Positions 27,758-35,160 of a DNA stretch of 59,886 nt are shown in pieces; the first letter of the stretch is position 1, and each line of letters opens with the position of its first letter. The notes beneath the pieces are model-generated. The model searched no databases. It saw only the letters and a list, made by a program, of their open reading frames with translations, and had not been told where the DNA came from. Source of the DNA: Chloroflexota bacterium (GTDB lineage Bacteria; Chloroflexota; Limnocylindria; Limnocylindrales; CSP1-4); contig JAUJOH010000001.1 of the NCBI GenBank assembly GCA_030447745.1, positions 301,139-361,024 on the forward strand. Reading direction: 5' to 3'. The translations under genes and the position numbers were made by a program.

Positions 27758-28728
27758 CCGTCGATCTCGTCCCGCTCGAGGTAGTGGTCGAAGCTCGAGC
27801 CCGTGATCCGCTCGAAGGCCTCCACGTAGCGGCGCCGGGTCCCGTCGACCACCTCCGCCGGCAGCTCCGGCCCGGGCGGCGTCCGGTCCCAGCCCTGCGC
27901 CTCCAGCCAGTCGCGGACGTACTGCTTGTCGAAGCTCGCCTGCGGCCCGCCCGGCGCCCAGGCCGAGGCGTCCCAGAAGCGCGACGAGTCGGGCGTCAGC
28001 ACCTCGTCGACGAGGACCAGGTCCTCCGGGTCCGGCCAGACGCCGAACTCGAACTTCGTGTCCGCCAGCAGGATCCCGGCCCGCTCGCAGACCTCGGCGC
28101 CGCGGGCGTAGAGCCGGAGCGCGACGACGCGCAGCCGTTCGGCCAGCGAGGAGCCGACGATGGCTGCCAGACGCCGGAGGTCGATGGTCTCGTCGTGCGC
28201 GCCGAGGGCGGCCTTGGTCGACGGGGTGACGATCGGCTCCGGCAACCGGTCGCCCTCGCGCAGGCCCGGCGGCAACCCTGTGCCGGCGATCGCTCCCTCC
28301 CGCCGGTAGTCACGCCACCCCGACCCCGCGAGATAGCCGCGCACGATCACCTCGACGGGCAGGACGTCGACACGGCGGCAGAGCATCACCCGGCCGCGGA
28401 GCGCGGATCGGTCCGGCTCGCCGGCCCGGCCGACGAGCCCCGTCTCGGCGGTCCAGATCTCGCGCAGGCGGCCCCAGTCCGCCGGCAGGTCGGCGGGATC
28501 CACGTCCTCGAGGTCCGTGCCGAGCAGGTGATTGGCGACGATGCCCTCCGTCTCCTCGAACCAGAACCGCGAGAGGCCCGTGAGGACGCGGCCCTTGTCC
28601 GGGATCGGCGTCGGGAGCACGACGTCGAAGGCGCTGATCCGGTCGGAGGCCACGAGGAGCAGCCGGTCCGCGCCCACCGCGTACAGGTCGCGGACCTTGC
28701 CGGAGCGGACGAACGCCGGGGCGCTCAT
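27754..28728 (-). CDS. purC: SAICAR synthetase
   Basis: Joins CAIR and aspartate with ATP to form SAICAR. The N-terminal FVRSGKVRDLYAVGADRLLLVASDRISAFD and the VLPVEVIVRGYLAGSGWRDY, GILLADTKFEFG and LVDEVLTPDSSRFW motifs are complete. At 324 residues it is the long form (as in yeast and many actinobacteria and Chloroflexota), not the 240-residue E. coli form. Four-base overlaps with purB upstream and purS downstream. Confidence 0.97.
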   Translation of the reverse strand: MSAPAFVRSGKVRDLYAVGADRLLLVASDRISAFDVVLPTPIPDKGRVLTGLSRFWFEETEGIVANHLLGTDLEDVDPADLPADWGRLREIWTAETGLVGRAGEPDRSALRGRVMLCRRVDVLPVEVIVRGYLAGSGWRDYRREGAIAGTGLPPGLREGDRLPEPIVTPSTKAALGAHDETIDLRRLAAIVGSSLAERLRVVALRLYARGAEVCERAGILLADTKFEFGVWPDPEDLVLVDEVLTPDSSRFWDASAWAPGGPQASFDKQYVRDWLEAQGWDRTPPGPELPAEVVDGTRRRYVEAFERITGSSFDHYLERDEIDG

Positions 28729-30086
28729 CGGGCCGCACCGGCCGGGACGGGGCGGGCGACGCGCGCTCCCCGCTCCGCCAGGCCCGCGTCGAGCGCCTCC
28801 AGCCGCGCGATGACCGCCGGCACGTGCCGGAGGAACGCCGCGTCGTCGAAGCAGGCGTCGAGCGTCGCGAGCGACAGCCGCCCGGCGACGGTCGGATCGG
28901 TCGCGAGCAGGTCGCGCAGCGGCCGCCGCTCATCCGCGGCGCGGAGAGCCGCGCGCTGGACGATCGCGTAGGCCTCCTCGCGAGGCAGCCCGGCCTGGTC
29001 GACGAGCGCGAGGAGCACCCGACTGCTGGCGTGCAGCCCGAGACCGCGCTCGATGTTCTCGCGCATCCGCTCGGGACGCGCGACCAGCCCCTCGACCAGA
29101 CCGGTCGTCCGGACCAGCGCGTAGTGCAGGACGATCGTGGCGTCCGGCAGGATCACCCGCTCCGCCGACGAATGGCTGATGTCGCGCTCGTGCCACAGCG
29201 GCTGGTTCTCGAGCGCGGTGTGGGCATAGCCCCGGAGCAGGCGCGCCAGCCCGGCGATCCGCTCGGACAGGATCGGGTTGCGCTTGTGGGGCATCGCGGA
29301 GCTGCCCTTCTGCCCGCTCCGGAACGGCTCCTGGAGCTCCCCGATCTCGCTGTGCTGGAGGTTCCGGACCTCGGTCGCGAGTCGCTCCAGGGTTCCGCCG
29401 AGGATCGCGATCGCGGCCAGCAGCGCCGCGTGCCGGTCGCGCTGCACGATCTGGGTCGAGACCGCGTCGGCGTGCAGGCCCAGGTCGTCGAGCACCTCGG
29501 ACTCGAGCTCCGGGTCGAGGTGGCTGTACGTGCCGACCGGCCCGGAGACCTTGCCCGTCCCGATCTCGTCGACGGCCGCGGCCAGACGGGCGCGCCCGCG
29601 GTCCACCTCGAACGCCCATCCGGCCAGCTTGAGGCCGAGGGTGGTCGGCTCGGCATGGACCGAGTGCGTCCGCCCCATCAGCACGGTCCCGGCCTCACGG
29701 CGCGCCCGGTCGACCAGCACCCGGAGCAGCTGGTCGACGGCCGCGAGGAGCAGGTCGCCGGCGGCCCGGAGCTGCAGCGCCAGCGCCGTGTCGACCACGT
29801 CACTGCTGGTGAGCCCGAGGTGGAGGTGGCGACCCTCCGGCCCCACCGATTCCGCGACCTGGGTCACGAACGCGATCACGTCGTGATCGGTCGTCCGCTC
29901 GATCTCGGCGATCCGGTCGACGTCGACGCGCGCCCGCGTCTCGATGCCTCGCAGCGCCGCCTCGGGCACGAGCCCGCGGCGCGCCCGTGCCCGGCAGACC
30001 GCGAGCTCCACCTCGAGCATCCGACCGAACCGCGACTCGTCCGTCCAGATGGCGCCCATCTCGGGCAGGGTGTAGCGCCGGATCAT
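28725..30086 (-). CDS. purB: Adenylosuccinate lyase
   Basis: Fumarase/aspartase superfamily enzyme that splits SAICAR to AICAR and adenylosuccinate to AMP. Signature GQKGSSAMPHKRNPILSE contains the catalytic serine loop; TSSDVVDTALALQL and LMGRTHSVHAEPTTLG carry the general-base region. 453 residues, intact. Start ATG overlaps the purD stop, end overlaps the purC start. With PurA at the head of the operon, this gives both steps from IMP to AMP. Confidence 0.97.
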   Translation of the reverse strand: MIRRYTLPEMGAIWTDESRFGRMLEVELAVCRARARRGLVPEAALRGIETRARVDVDRIAEIERTTDHDVIAFVTQVAESVGPEGRHLHLGLTSSDVVDTALALQLRAAGDLLLAAVDQLLRVLVDRARREAGTVLMGRTHSVHAEPTTLGLKLAGWAFEVDRGRARLAAAVDEIGTGKVSGPVGTYSHLDPELESEVLDDLGLHADAVSTQIVQRDRHAALLAAIAILGGTLERLATEVRNLQHSEIGELQEPFRSGQKGSSAMPHKRNPILSERIAGLARLLRGYAHTALENQPLWHERDISHSSAERVILPDATIVLHYALVRTTGLVEGLVARPERMRENIERGLGLHASSRVLLALVDQAGLPREEAYAIVQRAALRAADERRPLRDLLATDPTVAGRLSLATLDACFDDAAFLRHVPAVIARLEALDAGLAERGARVARPVPAGAAR

Positions 30087-31450
30087 GCGACGGCCACGCC
30101 GCCACCGGCCGCCCCGATCGGCGAGCCCGCGGGCGCGGGGACCCGCGCCGCGATGTCCCGGCGGCGGGTGCAGCCGTCGAAGGCGATCGCCTCGGCGGCG
30201 TCCTCGGCCAGGTTCCGTGCGGCCGCCAGACCCGGTCCCCGACCGACGACCGTGACGATCCTGCCCCCGGCGGTGACGAAACCCGCGCCGTCGCGCGCCG
30301 TCCCGGCGTGGAAGACGAGCGCCCCGCGCGCCGCCCCCGGCTCCAGGCCCACGATCGGCTCGCCGGTGCGCGGTTCGCGCTCCGGATAGCCGGCCGACGC
30401 GAGCACGATCCCGACGGCCGCCTGCCGCGTGACGGGCAGCAGACCGCCGTGGAGGCCGAGCGGCCGGGCGGCGGCCAGGAGGTCGCCGCGGGCGGCCGCG
30501 AGCAGGAGCGGCCCGAGGGCGACGGCAAGGCGCGGCACGACGACCTGCGTCTCCGGGTCACCGAAGCGCGCGTTGCACTCGAGCAGCCGCGGACCGTCCG
30601 GCGTGAGCATCAGGCCCGCGTACAGCGCGCCGCGGAACGGCTCGCCGCGTCGGGCGAGCTCGGCCAGGATCGGGCGGTGGAGCGCGTCGAGGAGCGCCTA
30701 GGCGGCCGGATCGGGCAGGTCCGGCAGCGGGCTGTAAGCGCCCATGCCGCCGGTGTTCGGGCCGCGATCGCCGTCGAGCAGCCGCTTGTGGTCGCGGGCT
30801 GGCGGGAGGGCGAGCACGTCGCGGCCGTCGGCCAGCACGACGAGGCTCGCCTCGGGCCCGGTGAGCCGCTCCTCGACGACGACGCGTCCGCCTGGGTCGC
30901 GCTCGAAGCGCCGGCGGATCGCCTCCTGCGCGGATGCCCCGTCGTCGCAGACGTCGACGCCCTTGCCACCGGCCAGCCCGTCCGCCTTGATCACGACGCC
31001 GTCGCCGTCCGCCGCGAGACGCCTCGCGAAGGCGGCGGCCGAGACGGCCGTGTCGAACGCGGCGCCGCGCGCGATCGGGACGCCGGCCGCCTCCGCCACG
31101 TCCCGGCAGAACGCCTTGGAGGCCTCGATCCGTGCGGCCGCCGCAGACGGCCCGAAGACCGGCACGCCGACGGCCCGCAGGTCGTCGGCGACACCCGCGG
31201 CCAAGGGCGCCTCCGGCCCGACGACCGCCAGCTCGGCCGAGGCGGCGCGGGCGATCCGGGCCAGCGTGGGGCCGTCGAGGGGGTCGGCCCCCGGCAGGCA
31301 GCGGACGCGCGGCTCGGCGGCGATGGCGTCGCTGCCCGGCGCGACGATGACCTCGTTGACGCCCGGCTCCGAGGCGAGCTTCCAGGCCAGGGCGTGCTCG
31401 CGGGCGCCGCCGCCGACGAGCAGGATCCGGGTCGGCTGGACGAGGCTCAC
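30083..31450 (-). CDS. purD: Phosphoribosylamine-glycine ligase with in-frame amber codon
   Basis: ATP-grasp enzyme that makes GAR from phosphoribosylamine and glycine. The N-terminal part (RILLVGGGAREHALAWKLA, VVIKADGLAGGKGVDV, PNTGGMGAYSPLPDLPD) and the C-terminal part (LYAGLMLTPDGPRLLECNARFGDPETQVV) are in one frame, but the codon at 30700..30698 is TAG. The residues on either side (PDPAA, then ALLDALHRPILAELARRGEPF) match the family without a gap, so one base substitution (for example GAG to TAG) explains it. GTG start overlaps the purA stop (GTGA). Without the stop the protein is 455 residues. Mutation, sequencing error or readthrough are all possible. Confidence 0.88.
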
Positions 31451-32820
31451 GCGTGTCCCATCCCGGCCGTGGTCGGTCCGGCGGCCCGCGCCGGCGATGC
31501 CCGCCGCTCACCGGCCGGCGGCAGCGACGGTCGATGGCGCATCGGGCGCCACGCCCGCTCGATCGTCTGGCTCCGCTCGGGACCGACCGACAGGAGCACG
31601 ATCGCGACGCCGGCGTGCTCCTCGAGGGCGGTGACGTAGCGCCGGGCGTTCGCCGGCAGGCCGCCGATCGACCGGACGGCGTGGATCGGCTCGTCCCAGC
31701 CGGCGAACTCCTCGTAGATCGGTGTCGCCCGCGCCAGCGAGGCGGCGCTCGACGGCCACCCGTCGACCCGCCGGCCGTCGATGGTGTACCCGACGCACAG
31801 GCGGACCGGATCCACTCCGGACAGGATGTCCAGCTTGTTGAGCATGATGCTGCTCACGCTGTTGACCGCCACGGCGTGGCGGAGTGGGACGCAGTCGAAC
31901 CAGCCGACGCGCCGGCGCCGCCCGGTCGTCGTGCCGTACTCGTGGCCGCGCTCCGCGATCCCCTCCCCCACGCCGTCCTCGAGCTCGGTCGGGAACGGGC
32001 CGGCGCCGACGCGGGTCGCGTACGCCTTCATCACGCCCATCACCTCGTCGACCTGGAGCGGACCGATGCCGCCGCCGGTGCACGCGCCACCGGCCACCGG
32101 GTTGGACGAGGTGACGTACGGATAGCTGCCGTGATCGAGGTCGAGGAGTGTGCCCTGGGCGCCCTCGAGGAGGACGTGGTCGCCACGCGCGAGCGCATCC
32201 TGGACGAGCGTCGTCGTGTCGTCGATGTGGTCGCGCAGCCTGGCTCCCCAGCCGGCTGCCAGGTCGCACAGGGCGTCGACGTCCGCCGCCGGAAGGCCGT
32301 GCGCCGCGAGGAGCACGTTCTTCTCCGGAAGCGCGCGGGCCAGCCGCTCGCGCAGGATCGGCGGCTCCAGGAGATCCTCCATCCGGAGCCCGAGCCGCCA
32401 CGCCCGGTCGCCGTACGCCGGCCCGATGCCGCGCCCGGTCGTGCCCACCCGGCCGTCGCCGAGGCGGCTCTCGAGCGATCGGTCCAGCGCGACGTGGTAC
32501 GGCATGATCGCGTGCGCCGCGCGGCTGACGCGGACGCGCCGGACGTCGATCCCGCGCGAGGTCAACATCTCGAGCTCGTCGATCAGCCTGGCCGGGTTGA
32601 CCACGACACCGCTGCCGATCACGGACGTGATGTGCGGGTAGAGCACGCCGGAGGGCACGAGGTGGAGCTTGAAGACCTCGTCGCCGCGCACCACCGTGTG
32701 GCCGGCGTTGTCGCCGCCCTGGTACCGGACGACCATCGCGACCTGCTCGGCCAGGAAGTCCGTCGTCTTGCCCTTGCCCTCGTCGCCCCACTGGAGCCCG
32801 ACGATCACGGTCGCCGGCAT
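31447..32820 (-). CDS. purA: Adenylosuccinate synthetase
   Basis: GTP-dependent synthesis of adenylosuccinate from IMP and aspartate, first step to AMP. P-loop LQWGDEGKGKTTDFLA at the N-terminus, QGGDNAGHTVV, TTGRGIGPAYGDR, EGAQGTLLDLDHGSYPYVTSSNP and a GRRRRVGWFDCVPLRHAV segment near the GTP/IMP site. I start at ATG 32820, with GGAGG upstream; the frame is open further but not PurA-like. 457 residues, about 28 more than usual at the C-terminus (after MRHRPSLPP...). First gene of the ten-gene purine operon, unusual since purA is normally separate from the IMP genes. Confidence 0.96.
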   Translation of the reverse strand: MPATVIVGLQWGDEGKGKTTDFLAEQVAMVVRYQGGDNAGHTVVRGDEVFKLHLVPSGVLYPHITSVIGSGVVVNPARLIDELEMLTSRGIDVRRVRVSRAAHAIMPYHVALDRSLESRLGDGRVGTTGRGIGPAYGDRAWRLGLRMEDLLEPPILRERLARALPEKNVLLAAHGLPAADVDALCDLAAGWGARLRDHIDDTTTLVQDALARGDHVLLEGAQGTLLDLDHGSYPYVTSSNPVAGGACTGGGIGPLQVDEVMGVMKAYATRVGAGPFPTELEDGVGEGIAERGHEYGTTTGRRRRVGWFDCVPLRHAVAVNSVSSIMLNKLDILSGVDPVRLCVGYTIDGRRVDGWPSSAASLARATPIYEEFAGWDEPIHAVRSIGGLPANARRYVTALEEHAGVAIVLLSVGPERSQTIERAWRPMRHRPSLPPAGERRASPARAAGPTTAGMGHA

Positions 32821-33031
32821 CAGGCGCGAATCCTCCGACGGCCGGACACGAAACGACCCCGGTCCGCCGGGCCGGGGTCCTGGATAGACGTCTCCCGAGT
32901 CGCGCCGCCATCTCGGCGGACCGTTCGGGCCTGGTGGCTCGGCCGCCTCACCGGACGTCCGTCGCCGGTCGCCTCGAGCGATCGCTCTCTCCTCGATCGC
33001 TGGCCTCGCCCGCGGCTGAAGGGACCCGCCG
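32821..33031 (-). promoter_or_regulatory. Structured 5' leader of the purine operon
   Basis: About 200 bases of transcript precede purA. In minus-strand order it has a perfect 8-bp stem AGCGATCG/CGATCGCT with 9-base loop (32981-33005 region), a GGACGTCC palindrome inside ACCGG/CCGGT, a motif reading AGATGGCGGCGCG, and a terminator-like hairpin close to the gene. The order suggests attenuation. It does not match a T-box well enough to call one, and no purine riboswitch core was recognised. Confidence 0.45.
32855..32879 (-). terminator. Terminator-like hairpin in the purA leader
   Basis: Perfect 8-bp stem GACCCCGG/CCGGGGTC, 9-base loop, followed on the minus strand by GTTTCGTG, then 30 bases to the purA ATG. 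A short U-stretch makes it a candidate attenuator. Confidence 0.5.
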
Positions 33032-33040
33032 AGTATACCA
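33032..33040 (-). promoter_or_regulatory. Extended -10 promoter of the purine operon
   Basis: Minus strand TGGTATACT, an extended -10 (TGnTATACT) with five of six consensus bases and no good -35. It is one of the few AT-rich spots in the purA-ssb divergent region. Confidence 0.55.
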
Positions 33041-33377
33041 GCGGCCAACGGCGCCGGAGCCGCGGTGCTCGCGCTGACGACCGCCGCGGCCGGTGGGATC
33101 CCGGCGGGCCGGACCTCGGTGTCACGCTCGCCGCCTCGACGCGGCCGGCGCCCGCACGACCGAGCCGGTCCGGATACGCCGCGAGTGAGCGGCGGATGAC
33201 TGCGCGGTGATCCCGGCCCGCTACCGTGGGCCGTGCCCGTCTTGCCCGCGGCGCCGCGCCCGGACCGCCAACTCCGTCCGGACCGGCCGACCGGGCCGCA
33301 ACCCGCCCGCCACGTCGATCCCGCCGGAACGCAGGGTCGGACCGGTACGCCGGCCGATCGAGAAGGAGTGCGGACCG

Positions 33378-33803
33378 ATGAACAAGGTCCTGTTGACCGG
33401 GCGACTCACGCGCGACCCGGAGATGCGCAGCCTCGCCAGCGGCAAGAGCGTCACCCAGTTCTCGGTGGCGACCAACGAGTACGCGGGCGGCAGGGAGAAG
33501 GCGGAGTACCACAACATCGTGACCTGGGACCGCCTCGCGGAGATCTGCGGCCAGTTCCTCGGCAAGGCCCAGCAGGTCGCGATCGAGGGCCGGCTGCAGA
33601 CGCGCAGCTGGGACGACGACCGCGGCGTGCGGCACTGGAAGACGGAGGTCGTCGCCTCGCACGTCGAGATGCTGTCCGGCCGCCGGAAGAAGGACTACGA
33701 GGCCGAGTCCGCCGCCCAGGCGCTCGAAACGCAGGCCGAGACCAACGGCTTCGCGTCGGTCGACTCCTCGGAGCCGATCGCCGAGGAGGTTGCCGCGGCC
33801 TGA
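33378..33803 (+). CDS. ssb: Single-stranded DNA-binding protein
   Basis: OB-fold protein coating single-stranded DNA. MNKVLLTGRLTRDPEMRSLASGKSV, TNEYAGGREKAEYHNIVTWDRLAEICGQFL and VAIEGRLQTRSWDDDRGVRHWKTEVVA are classical SSB signatures. 141 residues. The acidic C-terminal tail (SSEPIAEEVAAA) lacks the usual DDDIPF tip that binds partner proteins. AAGGAG nine bases before the ATG decides the start. Divergent from the purine operon and followed by a GC hairpin. Confidence 0.95.
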   Translation: MNKVLLTGRLTRDPEMRSLASGKSVTQFSVATNEYAGGREKAEYHNIVTWDRLAEICGQFLGKAQQVAIEGRLQTRSWDDDRGVRHWKTEVVASHVEMLSGRRKKDYEAESAAQALETQAETNGFASVDSSEPIAEEVAAA

Positions 33804-33820
33804 ACCCCGCTCACTCCCGG

Positions 33821-33855
33821 CCCGGCGGCGTCGTTCCCCCTCCGGCGCCGCCGGG
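33821..33855. terminator. Hairpin between convergent ssb and PRC-barrel genes
   Basis: CCCGGCGGCG at 33821-33830 pairs perfectly with CGCCGCCGGG at 33846-33855, a 10-bp stem with a 15-base loop, 18 bases after the ssb stop. It may serve both strands. No T-tract. Confidence 0.5.
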
Positions 33856-33890
33856 CACCCGTCCGTGCCGAGGCACCCCCGGCGGCGCGC

Positions 33891-34211
33891 TTACTCCTCG
33901 TTCATGAGGCGGTCCTTCGCGACCGACAGGACGACGACTCCGTTCGAGACGCTGCTCACCCGGTCGCCTCGAACATACCGATCGCTGTCGGTCAGCCCCG
34001 GACCGTCGATCTGGAGATATCCGTAACGAAGGAACTGTCGTCGCTTCTGCTCGGGGACCTGCGGGCCCGTCTCGAGGAACGAACCGATGAGTCCGCCGGT
34101 ACCCATCTCGCTACCCTGCGTCGACGCGGCGTCTGAGTCGCCCATCTTGACGAACTCGACTCTCCCGACTTCTTCACCTGCCGCATCAACCACCGTCATG
34201 CCGTCGCGCAC
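33891..34211 (-). CDS. PRC-barrel/DUF2171-like protein, start uncertain
   Basis: The N-terminal segment VRDGMTVVDAAGEEVGRVEFVKMGD is a typical PRC-barrel or DUF2171 beta-barrel, and a second strand set RYGYLQIDGPGLTDSDRYVRGDRVSSVSNGVVVLSV ends the protein. Such small proteins are soil-bacterial stress or surface proteins of unclear role. I use GTG 34211 (106 residues). Upstream, an ATG at about 34240 with AGGAAG before it would be a better start, but its frame ends at 34198, so a one-base error near 34215 is possible. The open frame can be extended to 34307, overlapping the next gene by 46 bases. Confidence 0.6.
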   Translation of the reverse strand: MRDGMTVVDAAGEEVGRVEFVKMGDSDAASTQGSEMGTGGLIGSFLETGPQVPEQKRRQFLRYGYLQIDGPGLTDSDRYVRGDRVSSVSNGVVVLSVAKDRLMNEE

Positions 34212-34261
34212 GCTCGCGAGGGCGCGTCCATCTGTCCCATGTCCTGTGCTTCCTGCGATGC

Positions 34262-34681
34262 TCAGCCGTAATAGGGGTATGCCGGATAGCGATACCCGGC
34301 CGACCAATACGGCGCGTAGCCGTACCAGCCGTAGACGTCCCCGAAGTAGTCCGGCTCACGGACGAGATCCGGCTGATACTCGGGGCCCTGCCCGACGTGC
34401 TCACGGGTCTGGTCGATCCGGACGACGTCGTCTCCAATCGACGCGATGGCATCGACCGGGATGAGGAACTGCTTGTCGCCGATGCCCAGGAAGCCGCCGC
34501 CGCCGACCTGGAGGAACCGGACCTTGCCCTCGTTCTCGTCGATCATCAGGTCGCTGATCGTGCCGATCTCGTCGCCCTGGCGGTCGACCACCGTCCGATC
34601 GCGGATGTCCTCAGCGCCGTCCGCGAGGGTCAGATCCGACTGGCTCAGCGCGTGGAGTGCAACGGTCACGTTCTCAGTCAT
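34262..34681 (-). CDS. PRC-barrel domain protein with Tyr-rich tail
   Basis: 139 residues. Residues about 20-95 form a PRC-barrel (RDRTVVDRQGDEIGTISDLMIDENEGKVRFLQV, FLIPVDAIASIGDDVVRID), a fold found in ribosome-maturation factor RimM and photosynthetic reaction centre H subunit, and in many free-standing stress proteins. The last 30 residues are unusual: after REPDYFGDVYG comes a run rich in Tyr, Trp, Pro and Gly ending YRYPAYPYYG. ATG 34681 has GGAGAG upstream. It lies directly upstream of a second PRC-barrel gene, suggesting a small operon. No signal peptide; cytoplasmic. Confidence 0.8.
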   Translation of the reverse strand: MTENVTVALHALSQSDLTLADGAEDIRDRTVVDRQGDEIGTISDLMIDENEGKVRFLQVGGGGFLGIGDKQFLIPVDAIASIGDDVVRIDQTREHVGQGPEYQPDLVREPDYFGDVYGWYGYAPYWSAGYRYPAYPYYG

Positions 34682-35022
34682 GCTCGACACTCTCCGTTCG
34701 TCGTCTGGAAGGACTGTCTCGGCCTTCGTGCTGGCTCCGGCATGTTCGTCCTTCCGTCTGGCCGTCCCGTCCGCGGCGAACAGTACGGCTGCCACCATTG
34801 GCACCTTCACGTAGTTTGTTGGCTGATGTTATCTGTTGACGTATTGCAACTTGTTCGGGCCCATGGGAGCGCAGCATTACAGGCATGTTGACGACGTGTT
34901 CGGGCATGGGGAGGCCGGCGGCGACGAACCCGGCCGTGTCGCCCGTCAGCACGATCCTCACGACCGACCAGCTCCCGCACCGGCGGGGTGCGTGCGGCGG
35001 CGGGGATGGACGCCGTTACGCG
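34682..35022. other. Spacer upstream of the PRC-barrel genes
   Basis: Contains a locally AT-richer patch at about 34800-34885 with two TTGACG-like hexamers (34836-34841 and 34888-34893, plus strand). No convincing gene: a minus-strand frame at 34674-34961 is only half coding-like. The patch probably holds the promoter of the PRC-barrel genes, but I cannot fix its -10. Confidence 0.4.
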
Positions 35023-35160
35023 TCACGACCGACGTGCGCGGTCACCGTCTCTGGGGATGACGACGACGTCCGCGTCGTCGGCGAGCTCGCCAGCATCCTT
35101 CGACGTCCCGCGCCTCGAAAGGCACGACCGAACCGTCGAGAACAGCAACGCCGGCGTCAC
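35023..35160 (-). CDS. Possible 45-residue ORF overlapping the rsmI stop
   Basis: GTG 35160 overlaps the rsmI TGA by four bases (GTGA), the pattern of coupled genes in this genome. The second half, SKDAGELADDADVVVIPRDGDR, has the composition of a real protein; the first half does not, while another frame gives DAGVAVLDGSVVPFEARDVE. This suggests a short gene with a one-base shift near 35095, or a degraded remnant. No family recognised. Confidence 0.3.
   Translation of the reverse strand: MTPALLFSTVRSCLSRRGTSKDAGELADDADVVVIPRDGDRARRS

Noticed and set aside
30083-31450. Amber recoding (for example pyrrolysine) in purD
   Set aside because: TAG serves as a normal stop in gatB and other genes here, and nothing points to a Pyl system; a substitution is simpler.
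32821-33031. T-box riboswitch before purA
   Set aside because: The AGATGGCGGCGCG motif is only loosely like AGGGTGGNACCGCG, I could not lay out a stem I specifier loop, and purA is not a usual T-box target. Kept only as a structured leader.
34674-34961. 95-residue minus-strand gene upstream of the PRC-barrel genes
   Set aside because: The first third (VRIVLTGDTAGFVAAGLP) looks coding-like, but the rest is shadow-like and overlaps the ribosome-binding site of the PRC gene. No family recognised.
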